From Schizochytrium sp. TIO01 (taxonomy: Eukaryota > Sar > Bigyra > Thraustochytrida > Thraustochytriidae), in contig SMSO01000035.1 of NCBI GenBank assembly GCA_004764695.1, positions 1,982,001 through 2,046,000 on the forward strand: a stretch of DNA of 64,000 nt. The letters are read 5' to 3'. The notes beneath the pieces are model-generated. The model made no database searches and was not told where the DNA came from. It worked only from the letters and a program-made list of their open reading frames with translations. The translations under genes were made by a program, and so were the position numbers. Shown one piece after another: positions 52,261 through 63,481 of this stretch (position 1 is its first letter; each line of letters starts with the position of its first letter).

Positions 52261-53648
52261 CTTTAAGCAGTTTGATACTTGACAGCCCAGCGCTTTGCAA
52301 CGTCTAGTGTCTTGTGAAATTGATCTAGTTTTGCTTGCTTAAGCCACGTTGGGTGTCTCCGGACAGCCTGAAGTCGTGGGAGTCCGACCCTTTCAAAATA
52401 ATAGCTCGAAAATGGGTTGTTCACCAACAGATTAAAAGAACAACTTGAACCAAGAGAACACTCTCATTAATCAATTAATTCATTAATTAAGGTCTAGCCT
52501 GAAAGTAATCTCGCTGTGCCAGGGGGGGGTTCAGGAGAAACACATTGCAACCATATAGGGGCCATAAACGAGATCAATTTCTAGAAATCGTGAAAGAGGC
52601 TTGGGAAATTGGAAAGAGTTTGAAAAAGTTTGTTTATTTGTTTGTCCAACATTAAAGTAAAAACATTTAGAGTACTGCCGATTACTTGAGGGTTTTCGTA
52701 AATATGTTTGCTGACGAATTTGAAATGCGGCGTTCACGTTAGATCAAAGAAATGACATAGCAGTTCGCCATGGTTTGGAGTCTGCAATTCTAATTGAAAC
52801 CTTTTAAAAATATTTACAATAATTTGTTTTAAAAAAATGACAATGAGGTTTTGTGATCAAGAACGCTGGCACATTTTTATTTTTTATTTTTAATACTGAG
52901 TAAGAAATGTTCTGGCCCCATCGCATTCCCTTTATGCCAATTTGTGTTTTCACACTGTAGGCGTAACATCAATATTCATAATTTCTGACTGAACCTTATG
53001 AAAGAAGATCCAGTCATAGAGAGTATTAGAGACACGAGAATGGCATCGGAAAGGAACTGAAATAAGAATGCAAAAGCAACAAATCTGAAACTATGACAAC
53101 TTAAACAATTGAATGCATCGCAAGATGCCGATAATCCCGACAAAAATTCTTCTTTGTAGAGTAGTCTCATCTATGAGCAGTTCCAGGAAAAAGATTTGAA
53201 GTAAGAGCATGAATCAAAAAGTCAAAAAGATAGTACCAGTAGTATTACTTAGTTCAGCAGGGTAGTCGTAATTGTGGAAGGATGAAATGGTTTAGGGACC
53301 AGATATACACTTTACGTCTAGCTATATATGAAGCAGGCCCGCTGCTTCATATGAAAGCTTGATCAAGGGTAGGCCAATGGTAATTCATGCCAGCCAACCT
53401 ACGTATTTGAGAATCCCTATAAAGATCTGCGACGTCTAGAGTATATATGTCTCCTGAAGGGGAAAGGCTCAATGGCCCACAGCGACCAATGCTGCTAGAA
53501 AGAGAGAAATCAGAGCATAGAGCGGTCAAGAAATAGTTCACACGGGTGGGTTGGGGTGGAACTGGAGAGTAATGGATGTTTGTTAAAAAAAACACAAAGT
53601 TGTTGATCCTTTGTAAAAACGACGGTCAGTCAGATATCACATGCATAT
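52261..53648. other. Intergenic, 1.4 kb
   Basis: AT-rich with no gene. It contains an ATTAAT-rich inverted stretch at about 52467-52490, a G run at 52522-52529 and a strong hairpin in the 3' flank of aspartokinase. Confidence 0.5.
53326..53352 (-). terminator. 11-bp stem hairpin downstream of aspartokinase
   Basis: Bases 53326-53336 are the exact reverse complement of 53342-53352, with loop GCCCG. It lies about 300 nt past the aspartokinase stop. Function is inferred only. Confidence 0.4.
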
Positions 53649-55178
53649 TTAAGGCTGGCTGAGGAACTTGTGGTGGATCACGTTAATGGCGTCGAGCATC
53701 TGCTCCTCAGGCAAAACGACGGAGATGTTGGTCTCGTTGACACCCTGGCTGATCATCTCGAGGGAGATACCGGCGTGGGAGAGTGCGTGGAAGACGTTGG
53801 AGGCGAGACCGCGCTGGTGCTTCATGCCAGCACCAATGCAGGATACAATGCAGCGGTTGGAAGAGAAGTCAACGTGTCCAAGCTCCTCAAGGTCAGCAAT
53901 CAGGGTCTTGATGGCATCCTTGGTGGTGCTCTCGTGGAGGGTGACAGTGATGTTGGACACGGAAGTGCTGACAAGATCGGCCTTCACGCGGTGTGCTGCG
54001 AACTTCTCAAAAACAGTCGCGAGAAAGCTGGTGGAGTCGAGCATACGGTTGCTCATGAGGTTCAACACAGGCACACCCTTCTTGGAGCAGACAGCGGCGA
54101 TGCCCTGGCACTTGGGGCCACGGAGGCTGACGAGCTGCTCAGCAGATGCCGGGGCGATGGAGGTACCACCAGTCTCGGGCTTGAAGGTGTTGAGAATGTT
54201 GATGGGGACCTTGTCCTCGATGGCGCAGTCGAGCACACTAGCGTGAAGAACCTCGTTACCGAAGTATGTGAGCTCGGAGGCCTCCTCAGGGGTGATAAGG
54301 GAAAGAAGGCGGGCATCCTCGATGCGTCCAGGGTGACCGGTGAAGACACCATCACTCTCCTTCCACACCTGGAGCTCAGTAGCGTTAAGTGCTCCTGCGC
54401 AGAGTGCAGCAGTGAGGTCAGTGTAGCCACGGCCAACGCCCTTGATGATGCCGCCCTCAACGCTGCCGAAGAATCCAGTCACGACGGGGATGGCGTTCTC
54501 CTTGAGCACAGGCTTGAGGAGAGATCCAAAGACACGCTTAGCAGTGTGCTGGTAGCTGCGGCGGTGGGTGTCAAGGCCAGAGGGGAAAGCCTTGGAAAGG
54601 TCAACGTTGACAGCGCGGAGGCCCATCTCGCGAAGAACTGCCGCGGTAAGGCCAGCGGAAAGCCTCTCACCACAGCCGATGACCATGTCGTGGGAGCGAG
54701 GAGAGATCTCACGAATTACTCCGAGAGACTCGCAGAAGGAGCGGGTACGGTCGAGCTCGCTCTGGACAAACTGCTTGGCCTCCTCGCGGTTCTTGCGGTC
54801 GTTGAGCATGGAGTAGATGACCTCCATGTGGGTGTCCTCAATCTTCTCAAGAAAAGAGAGGTACTCGCCTTGGGCAACAGCGCCAGAGGCAGCAGCAAGA
54901 AGACGCGAGGTGGTGCCCTCCTCCTTGGTCTCACTGCTCAGAGCGGAGACGACGGCGACGACGTTTTGGCCCTTCTCTTCGTTGTAGTGAGAAGAGATGA
55001 TGTTGCGGACCTTCTCCATCTTCTCAGCAGTGCCAAGACTGGTACCGCCGAACTTCTGCACGAGGAGACGAGACTCATCGCTCTTGGCAGAAAAGAAACG
55101 CTTGTCAACAGAGTTGAAAGCACGGGAGAGGCTGGGCAGAGCCGCGGGGGACCGCCGGAGTCCCAAAGTGGCGACCAT
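53649..55178 (-). CDS. Aspartokinase, probably mitochondrial
   Basis: A 509-residue aspartate kinase of the monofunctional fungal type. The N-terminus (MVATLGLRRSPAALPSLSRA then DKRFFSAKSDES) is Arg/Ser-rich and looks like a mitochondrial presequence. The kinase domain has LLVQKFGGTSLGTAEKM, VVAVVSALSS, GCGERLSAGL, GVGRGYTDLTAAL, WKESDGVFTGHPG and LTYFGNEVLHASV. Two ACT-type regulatory domains follow (NLMSNRMLDSTSFLATV and VSCIGAGMKHQRGLASNV), so feedback by threonine or lysine is likely. It makes aspartyl-phosphate for Thr, Met and Lys synthesis. Third positions are almost all C or G, unlike its neighbours, which suggests high expression and creates a 507-codon mirror frame on the other strand. 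The ATG at 55178 is preferred over the one at 55244 because the presequence then begins normally. Confidence 0.95.
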   Translation of the reverse strand: MVATLGLRRSPAALPSLSRAFNSVDKRFFSAKSDESRLLVQKFGGTSLGTAEKMEKVRNIISSHYNEEKGQNVVAVVSALSSETKEEGTTSRLLAAASGAVAQGEYLSFLEKIEDTHMEVIYSMLNDRKNREEAKQFVQSELDRTRSFCESLGVIREISPRSHDMVIGCGERLSAGLTAAVLREMGLRAVNVDLSKAFPSGLDTHRRSYQHTAKRVFGSLLKPVLKENAIPVVTGFFGSVEGGIIKGVGRGYTDLTAALCAGALNATELQVWKESDGVFTGHPGRIEDARLLSLITPEEASELTYFGNEVLHASVLDCAIEDKVPINILNTFKPETGGTSIAPASAEQLVSLRGPKCQGIAAVCSKKGVPVLNLMSNRMLDSTSFLATVFEKFAAHRVKADLVSTSVSNITVTLHESTTKDAIKTLIADLEELGHVDFSSNRCIVSCIGAGMKHQRGLASNVFHALSHAGISLEMISQGVNETNISVVLPEEQMLDAINVIHHKFLSQP

Positions 55179-56079
55179 TGTGTAAGGAAGTGAGGAAACT
55201 AGGGTGGTGGACAGAAGCTGTGCGGTGCTGTGCTGTTGATTCAATTCATCATAATTAGCAATCGTTAGTTAGTTGAATCATTGCCTCATGGTCTGTTGGA
55301 TTTGGTGGATTTGGAGAAGGGTTGCACATGCGCACTCCCAATCCGGACATCATAACGTGCGGTATTCATGCGGTACAACGACGAACGAAAACATTCAACA
55401 AGGGATATAGATATATGACAAGCGAAGCTAGGATACAACGCATGCATGCATATCAAATCATACTGAACTGCATTACATTTGATAGCCGCTACTGCCTCCA
55501 CTTCTGCTTATTCATAAAGAAAGCATCGTGCTGTTGTCGTTATGTTGCTAAGTATTCGTCGTTTCTACACCCTTTTTCAACACATCTCAAGGTAGCTAAA
55601 GACGAGACGCACGGACCCGGCTCACGCTGGGCCCAAGCCCTTATACGAGTTTAACTTCGTTCTCTATGGACCTCACCATAAGTCTTTCGCTTTCCCTCCA
55701 TCTTCTGCATCACTTACGCCACGTGGATTTGCTCAGCCAACTTGGTTACGGAATTGCCGCAGACTGGATGGAGCAGGTCTGGTCTCGCGCCACGGAGGCA
55801 GTATTCCCCTCATTACCCTGATGGTACCAAAGCCACATTATGGTACTTGCTCTGCACTCTCTACTACAAGTTTTCTAGGGGGGTAGGGGGGAATCGTCTG
55901 CCCGTGACGCGGCAGGAGAAGGGCGACGGGGGCTAGTGTAGGAGTTATTACTGTACCACTGGGTACCACAAAATGGACTCCGCCATCCAAGTGGGAAGGG
56001 GGCTAGCTTGCAGTAAGTGAGTCTTACTTGTGCGGGTGTTCCCTCGTGAGAGGCTTCGTTCGAGGAACGAGAAATCCTG

Positions 56080-56224
56080 GAAAAAGAAGAAAAAGAAGAA
56101 AAAGAAGAAAAAGAAGAAAAGGAAAGGAAAGAAAAGAAAAGAAAAGAAAAGAAAGGAAAAGAAAGGAAAAGAAAGGAAAAGAAAGGAAAAGAAAGGAAAA
56201 GAAAGGAGAGAGAGAGAGAGAGAA
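56080..56224. repeat. Purine tract: GAAGAAAAA, GAAAAGAAAGG and GA units
   Basis: About 145 bases of pure A and G on the plus strand, with three successive unit types ending in GAGAGA. It can form triplex DNA. Both strands give long low-complexity frames that are not genes. Confidence 0.9.
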
Positions 56225-57024
56225 ACTTTGGAAATGAAATGAAAAGGGTAAATTAAATGTGAATTCAGGGCATGCCAGAATGAAAGATGGGTATGATGGC
56301 TGAAGAGCGAGCGACCGCTCCGAGCAGGATCTCGGCAGCCTGGACGTGGTTCCAAGAAGAGGTGGGCAGGCAGACGTTCCTGCTTGCAAACTGTCGCTCG
56401 CTTGCAAGGTGCCAAGAAAAGTCAGTTTCTGTTTGCTTCAAGCTGTAGAAAATTGCAATTTCACAGCCTAATATACTCCGGTGAGAAGTGTGTTCTTTCT
56501 CCTCCTATTGCGCTGTACTAAGTGTTTTTATCATCATAAGAATAATAATTATTTTTAACTGTAGCGTAGCAGCGCCTACTGTAAAAGGTACGACTACGGC
56601 CAATTAAGAATATGGTGATGGATCATGAGTCTGTGAATTGTAGATTGCTTAAAAGGAGACGACATCATCGCTGCGAATAGTCAATTAATTGCCTCACGAG
56701 ACGGCGTGGCATTGCTCTGCTGCTGGGCGGTTGGCGATCCCAATGGGTTGGCCCGCAAATTGAAGCTTTGGTATCGAGCTATCTGGCCATGCGTGTGTCA
56801 TTGTCGGCATCGGGTCGTGACATTTGGGCAGCTTGAACTCCGGTTGAAGAATGAGAATTTACAATAAGTATCGCCATATTACCCCGTACATTTATTTATT
56901 TTGTAGTGCTTATGGCAATGGGAGCATCATAAGGCGCCAGGCACCTCTTCGACTTCACGATGGCGAGCGGAGAGAAGGCCGTCTATCACTCCTATCTCGA
57001 GGTCGTCGAGATAGAGGAGCTCAG

Positions 57025-57052
57025 ATCCATCAAGCTTGCAAGCTTGATGGAT
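57025..57052. repeat. 28-bp perfect palindrome
   Basis: Bases 57025-57038 are the exact reverse complement of 57039-57052 with no loop; the centre is AAGCTTGCAAGCTT. A second stem, CTATCTCGA with TCGAGATAG around a 5-nt loop, lies just upstream at 56992-57014. Confidence 0.9.
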
Positions 57053-57817
57053 GTAAGTAAGTCTTGCAAGTTTGCAGGTCTCCTTCTTTCGATTGTTTGT
57101 CCTTTCTTCTCAGCCAACTCATAAACCATCGTAATGATCATTATTTTATAGAGATCATAGTATTAAAAAAGCAAAAGAATAATTAAAAAAAAAACTGAAA
57201 GAATGATGTAAAATTATAATGAGAAGCAGCTGAAGAAAGTTGCAGTCAATCGCGATTGCGTCACGACAGCTCATAGACACCTCGTGCATCGCTGGCTCTG
57301 TTTTCCACAAAGCTTGGCTCCTCTTCCGCTCGCTCGCGGGATCGTGAATAGGTTTACATACATACATACATACATACACACATGCGAGTAACATTCGATG
57401 CCCAAAGAGTCTCGTGCAGAGAATCTGCGCTGGCGATCGCAATAACAATTATAACGACAATTAAAGAGCGCTAGGGCCGTACAGCGTAAACTCTAGCACT
57501 CGCTCCTGCGAAGGTGTGCTCCGCCAATCGTCAAGACAACTTTGGGCTCAAGCTCAACGGCGACCTCCACTGCTGAGAGGTGGCCACGACAAGGTGATAG
57601 CATTTGGGATCACGCCCGCTGCGTGGCCGTAGACGGAGTTGCTGGAGTTCGTCGCGAAAAGCAAGCTGGGAAATATTCGTGCGGCTGTTGTTGCAGTGTT
57701 TTGGTGTTTCTGTGGGAGGGCCTAATGAAGGGGAATATGGAGGTCATCGGCATTGCGCGAAATCGCGGAATTCATGGGCGTGAATTCGCTACAGCGTCTT
57801 TATTTGCCGTGGATGGT

Positions 57818-58416
57818 TTATGGTTTATGGGTAGGAAATGAAGCAGCTTGAGCTTCCGGGAATGCGGCAGAACGAGCAATTCGACGCAGAGCCACGCGTG
57901 GAAATAAATGCCGATTTACCAAAACTAAGCCGCTCGTCTCCTTCTGATGGCACATAAATAAATAAATAAACAAACAAACAAACACGTGCTACCTTGCAAG
58001 AGTAAAAGTAAATTTCAGGCCCAGCACAACCCGCCTTTGAGACTTCCATCTTTCCTCCATTCCGGCAACAATAGGCGTCGTCGGCGATCACGAAGGCTGC
58101 CACGTCGAGTTCAAGGCTCTCCTTTGCGTTGACGCGAAAGTCGAGCATCGCAGCAACACCTGTAAAGTTGCTCGAGCGTGTGACGAATGGATGGCAAGTT
58201 TGCAGGTACTGGAGCTATGAAAACACATGAGGTTCATCGTTGAGTGGTGGTTTTGACGTGCGTTTTTAATTAACCCAAGTTAAAAAGATTTTAACGCGGC
58301 AGCATTACCTTTATGAATGTGGCGTTGACTGTGATATAAAATTAGCGAATCGATCGCACATTTAGTTACTTACTCACGTTGCGGAGCCAAAGTTCCCACT
58401 GCTCGCTCGATGGCAT
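57818..58416 (-). CDS. Possible three-exon gene, unknown protein
   Basis: Model with exons at 58378-58416, 57993-58214 and 57818-57943, all joined in phase 0. The first exon encodes MPSSEQWELWLRN and ends at a consensus donor GTGAGTAAGT. The second starts after TTTTCATAG and encodes LQYLQTCHPFVTRSSNFTG, then a stretch with LELDVAAFVIADDAYC, ending at a GTAGCA donor. The third starts after TGCCATCAG and ends at TAA. The result is a 128-residue protein with balanced composition. The introns are 163 and 49 nt. No family is recognised. The frame could be open by chance; matched splice sites and phases are the only support. Another exon-like stretch (SDEVRALQKSLDKAKANLIG) overlaps the first exon in another frame. 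Confidence 0.3.
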
Positions 58417-60979
58417 ACGTTACGAGACAACAAACTGTCTCTGAGTCAGTCGGCGTGTACGAAGACTCTGAAGATACTCGCCGTGCGGTGGATCTGCGAA
58501 CTCCAATGAGGTTGGCCTTGGCTTTGTCGAGACTTTTTTGTAAAGCACGCACTTCATCAGAGGGGACTGACCGAGACACTTTATCGCCAAATCATTGGTC
58601 CGTGAAAATCGCGGGCGAACCCGAAGCTTAAATTCTTCACCTGCCCAAGAACGTGCGGTTCACACACGGATTTTATAGAGTGAGCTTCGAACTCTTCATA
58701 ACGTCATGATGGTACTCACATCTCTGGTTCATTCATAGCTCGCTAGCTTCGAAGCTTTCTGTCCGTCCAATTTACAGCGAATCGCAATGTTTGGTACAGA
58801 TTGAACTCGAACTTGAACGAACCAGCCGAAGGCTTTGCATCTCGAGGACACATGAAAATAACGAGCTGCGATCCTTCATCTTGATTCCGCGTGTTGATGG
58901 CAAGCTTGGCAGCCACTTTGCGCAACTCAGTTGATGGCAACTTAATCAGGTGAGATGGTGATCATGAATGAATGAGCTAGGTGTTTGACTTCTTCCATTT
59001 GCAAATTACTGCATTGTGTTTCCTCAAGTTCTACCAATCAGGCCTGAAGACAGTGAGGACCTGGTCATGGAAGCAAGAAGATTTAGCGCAACCCGCCGTT
59101 CTGGGCATCGTCGTTCTGATCACCTTCCGGCTGGTAGCTAGCTTTCTTCGGGAGACGCTCAGCTGTCTCAAGAAACAACTTGTCTGGGACCTCAGAAACC
59201 TCAAGATCCTGAAAACTTCAAGAAGCAGAGTCGCTGCTACTGCTTGCGAGGCACCACCAGATCATGGTGGTGGTCTGGTCTGGTGGTTTTAGTAAACTTG
59301 CCAACACCACGGTTGTTAAGGAAGGAGGACTTTTGATGCGCTGCACGCATCGTTGAAGAAGTTCACGGCCATGAGGTAGGCAGATGATCTATCTGGTTGC
59401 GTGCCATCCAAGTTTGTTGGCAGCTCACGCTTGAGAGAATATATATAACAGGTCGAAACCAAGTGCAAGTTTGCTTTCGGCGACACTAGTGGTGGTCATG
59501 GGTGCCGTTTTCACGGCCACAAATTTATTCGTATTTGGCGGCACTGGAGTGTGCCGAAAATACGGTGCAGACCACAGAGACTTCCTTTCGGATCATAAGC
59601 AGGTATTTGTCTCGCATCATGGCAAGAAACTTAGACACGATCAAATGCCAACTAGTACCTATTTTTGTGCGCATCCGACGGCAGCCAAACTAAAGTAATT
59701 TCGCATCCCTTTATCCACTCCATGAGCTCTAAATTTAGGCGCCGGGGTCGTCGGTTTTCTGGGCGCCTCAACTCCAAGTGCGTGCGCTGCAGCACAGTTT
59801 GCAATGTGATGAAGGTACTGAAAGTGTAATATGGGACCGGAAAATCTCAAGATGTGGCTATCAGAGATTGGGATTAGACTTCCATTCCTGTTCTCCGATC
59901 GATGCCTCTCTCAAACTTACAAATTTACTAATGGCCTAGATAACCCTTAGCAAGAGGTAGCTGTCGCCAAGGTTATAGATAATACGAGCCACAGGAGCAA
60001 TTACACGAAAGTGGTCCTAGCTACTGCGCAGCGGTTGCTACGAACGGTGCGATCTCCAAAGGCTCCTGATAATCAATCAGTTTGAAAGCAAACTTAGCAC
60101 GCATAATAGATGCAAGAGGCTGCGACATATAAAAGTGAACAAAATGAAATGGGTAAATGGCGGATTTTTAATATGACAGGTTACGAGAGAAAGCAACATC
60201 AAGTACAGTTTGCACGTGAAACTCGGGAGCACGCCTATCCCAAATGACTTTTACTTTCTATTGAAAAAAACAAAAAAACTGCATAATGCGAAGACCGCTC
60301 AGCACACCTTTGGCCGAACTTTGCAATCTGAAAGACTTTTAGGGAATAGAAGAAGAAATTCTCGAACCGATCGGTCGACATGCAAACCCAATGCGTCTCA
60401 AAGAGTATCGTTTAGAACCCCTCTAAGATTCAGAAACAACTAGACAAATCCAGATGGACATTGAGATTAGGATGAGCAGTTTTTGTAAATTGGAGAGCCG
60501 TCACCTTTACATTTCATTTATAGCACCAACATTTTACAGTCTGAGCAAATCTTATATGCACTTCGTATTTAGCGAATACTCGACTACTACGCGCAGCCCT
60601 TTCAGGAAAACATGGCGGCCGTCTCGTTCACTCTGCATGTACTGATATCATTAAGCCAATTTAAGCTCCCTATTGACATCGACATTTGGTTTGTATAATG
60701 AAAGACCACTCCAGTTTCTATTAGGTTCTTTATTAGCAACTCCTAGCATGCATATCTTGGTAGATAGTCTCAAAGAACAAACTTCACGACTGTCTTAGGC
60801 CAGCAGAAACTTTGCAACTAACCCATCGACGACAAGCTAGCTGCCGAGCACGTGCACAGCCTCTCAGTAGTTTTGACAGGTTTGGAGGCCTGCTTGAGAC
60901 TTTCCAGCGAACGTGTTCGTAAAACTTTGGCGCATTCATTCCGTTGACCACCTACGGTTCAAGGTTAGCTGCTTTTTGG
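58417..60979. other. Intergenic, 5' flank of the exchanger gene, unresolved exon-like patches
   Basis: Minus-strand patches at 58743-58940, 59100-59205 and 59660-59820 are open, have acceptor-like left ends and balanced composition, but could not be joined in frame. The rest is AT-rich. The last 60 bp before 60980 are the exchanger leader. No transposon features. Confidence 0.3.
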
Positions 60980-62230
60980 ATGAGTGCCTTCATCGCAGTT
61001 GTTGTAGTTCTCGCGAGCGCCTTCGGGCTTCTGTGCCTTTTTGTAGCACTCGAAGTTCTATGCGATGACTTTTTGGTTCCTGCGTTGAGTGCTCTCGCAG
61101 ATCGTACTAAATGGCAGCATGAAGCAATCAGTGCGGGAGTGCTCGCTTTGGGCGCCTCCGCAGCCGAAATTGTTTTAGGCGTGACTGCCACGTTCGAGAG
61201 CGCCCCTGAGCTCTCCATGGGTACCATGACTGGATCTGCAATTATTGCTTTTACAATGCTCCCTGCTTGCTGTATATGGGCCTCACGAGGCCGCGAAATG
61301 CCGTTGGAATTGCTGCCGCTGCTGAGGGATTCTGCATTTTTCATTGTGGCGGTGGTCGCACTGATGGTTGTGGCGTCCAGAAATGAGCTCACACCATTAA
61401 ACTGTGCAGCTCTAGTGGGTGTCTTCTTTATTTACGCAGTGATCTTGATTACATGTCCGCTGAAATCGAATCAGGCGTTAGTCGAGCAGGCGGGTGATTC
61501 TGAAGACCAGATGGGATCACTTCAAGGGTCAGGACAAAATAATCGCGACTATGGAACAAATGCAACTCTTCCGGGGTCTAAAGGGGCTCAAAAAAGCTCA
61601 AAAAAGCCGTCTCCAGCTCACAACGTACCTGAGTTCGAAATTTTCGAAGAATGGCCTTTCACTTTGATCTCCGACCCGTTCAAGGTACTTATGAGTTTGG
61701 TTCTTAACCGCAAGAGGCTTAAGCGCACCGGCGAGAATTGGGCGTGGGGGGTATTCATATCACTTGTTGTTCTCGTGGGCTTAAGTGAGTGCGTGGTGCA
61801 GCTCATAATCGTACTTGCCGAGAGAGTTGGTATGTCACAGCACCTTGCTGGCATTACTATTTTGGCCATAGGTACTCAAGTTGAAGATGTCTTTGGGACA
61901 ATGGCACTTGCAAAGTCAGGTCGTTCAACCAGCGCCATGGTGACTGCTCTTGGATCTCAAATCACAAACTACGCCCTGGGTGTTGGAGCACCATTTCTTG
62001 CTTATGGACTTATTCATGGCAAGTCGGTTCGTCTTGATCCGACCAAAATTCATGACGTACTCATGTCCACGCTTATCTTAGCTGCTGTTGTCGGATGCTT
62101 TTTTCTTCTGTGCTTACGTCACATTCTGTGGGCACAATCTACTCAATTTGTGTTGCAAAATGTTGATGCAATCCTCCTGATGTGCGCCTATGTTACAGCA
62201 ACTGTGGCAGCGGTCATTCTTCTCCAGTGA
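60980..62230 (+). CDS. Cation/Ca2+ exchanger, NCKX (SLC24) type
   Basis: A 416-residue membrane protein with about ten hydrophobic segments in two halves around a hydrophilic loop (about residues 170-240). The first alpha repeat reads AISAGVLALGASAAEI then MGTMTGSAIIAFTMLP; the second reads LAGITILAIGTQVEDV then TALGSQITNYALGVGAPF. CDDFLVPALSALADR just before the first repeat matches the C-D-x-F-V-P block of K+-dependent Na+/Ca2+ exchangers. The acidic residue of each repeat (Glu in AAEI, Glu/Asp in QVEDV) is kept. The usual Asn of GN-x-x-GSN is replaced in both repeats (GTMTGSA, TALGSQ), which may change ion choice. It would move Ca2+ out of the cytosol or into an organelle. The ATG at 60980 is the first Met. 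No intron. Confidence 0.88.
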   Translation: MSAFIAVVVVLASAFGLLCLFVALEVLCDDFLVPALSALADRTKWQHEAISAGVLALGASAAEIVLGVTATFESAPELSMGTMTGSAIIAFTMLPACCIWASRGREMPLELLPLLRDSAFFIVAVVALMVVASRNELTPLNCAALVGVFFIYAVILITCPLKSNQALVEQAGDSEDQMGSLQGSGQNNRDYGTNATLPGSKGAQKSSKKPSPAHNVPEFEIFEEWPFTLISDPFKVLMSLVLNRKRLKRTGENWAWGVFISLVVLVGLSECVVQLIIVLAERVGMSQHLAGITILAIGTQVEDVFGTMALAKSGRSTSAMVTALGSQITNYALGVGAPFLAYGLIHGKSVRLDPTKIHDVLMSTLILAAVVGCFFLLCLRHILWAQSTQFVLQNVDAILLMCAYVTATVAAVILLQ

Positions 62231-63481
62231 TTGCAGTTTATACTCGAGATACGTCTATTTGCTTGACGTTATATGTTTTAAAAAGTTTTAGAAAACAATA
62301 ACATGAATATTGATCACTAAGTTAGCTTGTGTTTACGAGGATCTTTGTGACACTATGACAGAGTTCTTTTTTTCTAAGAAGAAATCGCTTCAACCGCTCA
62401 GGAGTAGGTATACATTCCCATGCATCCTCTGTTCAACAAATATAGTGCATTATAGTATGTCTCTGTTGGGCCGTCTATCCCCTTTGCAAGAGCTCAGATT
62501 GTTCGAAAGCAAAGGATATGCAGTAGTTGACACCCGTTGAATTGTTAGACGTTGACTATTGTTTTAAACTTGAAACTTAATTATTATTATTTTAATTTAA
62601 AATAAGTTTAAAATATTATTATTTTAAAGTAAAATCAATTGATAATTTAATTGAAATAATAAAAATAAAATCATTTTTTTTAATTTAGGGAATAAATTAA
62701 AGAATAGTCAAGAGTAGCAAGCAAGAGCATCCAACGTGTGTCATTCACCCAATCCATCATGTCCATACATTCTATTTAGCAAAGATACCAAACGACTCTG
62801 CTCCCTCCAGAACGACCTTGCGATCGCATGATGGATTCCCAAATGTAGAGATCATCAATTATCAATCCACAGCTACAACTTCCTTTCCATTTTAGGACCC
62901 TATGTCGATTGCGTTGCTGCTTGCTTGGCTTGGTTGCTTTCCTGCATTCTTATAGGTGCATCAATCATGCTACAGGTGAACCTTTGCTATTGTATCCCAT
63001 CGAGTACGTCTTTGAAAGCGAACTGTCTAAGTGGCCAAAAATACGCACTGATCGATGGATTTAGTTCTCCTCGATTCTAGATTGGCGACTTTCTCTTATC
63101 CAAGCAAGGACGTGATACTTATTCCCAATACAACAGAAACAAAAGGGATCAACACATCAGATCAAGAGTCAAGTGGGTATAGATGACTTCCTACTATAGG
63201 CTATTTTTTTTCTGCAAGTGGTTTATAGAGGTGCTCAAAGTCCAGAATAAAGTAGGTAAATTGAAGAAAACAACATGAACGAGCGAAATAAATGAGAGAA
63301 TGAATGATCGATAGAATGATCGTGACATTTAGATCCATCAAAAGCAAACCACCGCGCGATCTAGGTCAGGCAGACCTTAAATCGCTGGCGGGGGTTGGCG
63401 TTTTAAGGGCCGGGCTTAGTCGTATTCGCGAGTAAAGGGAAGCCAGGCCCGCGCGGGCGGTCGCAGAGATCAAGCGGCGAA
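62231..63481. other. Intergenic, with an AT-only island
   Basis: 62570-62700 is almost pure A and T with internal inverted segments. No gene is seen. The last 100 bp are GC-rich and form the start side of the ARID gene. Confidence 0.45.

Larger units (their letters stand above)
55179..57817. other. Intergenic, repeats and a possible first exon
   Basis: No confident gene. A purine tract lies at 56080-56224 and CATA repeats at 57355-57380. At 56960-57052 an ATG frame (MASGEKAVYHSYLEVVEIEE and on) ends exactly at a GTAAGTAAGT donor-like site and could be a first exon. The nearest acceptor (TTCTTCTCAG at 57104-57113) gives a stop after six codons, so the model is weak. Confidence 0.35.

Noticed and set aside
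53670-55193. 507-codon open frame opposite aspartokinase
   Set aside because: It is the mirror of a highly biased gene; its product is low in structure and matches nothing, while the other strand is a clear aspartokinase.
56024-56415. Phe/Leu-rich frames opposite the purine tract
   Set aside because: Low-complexity translation of a GA/GAAA repeat.
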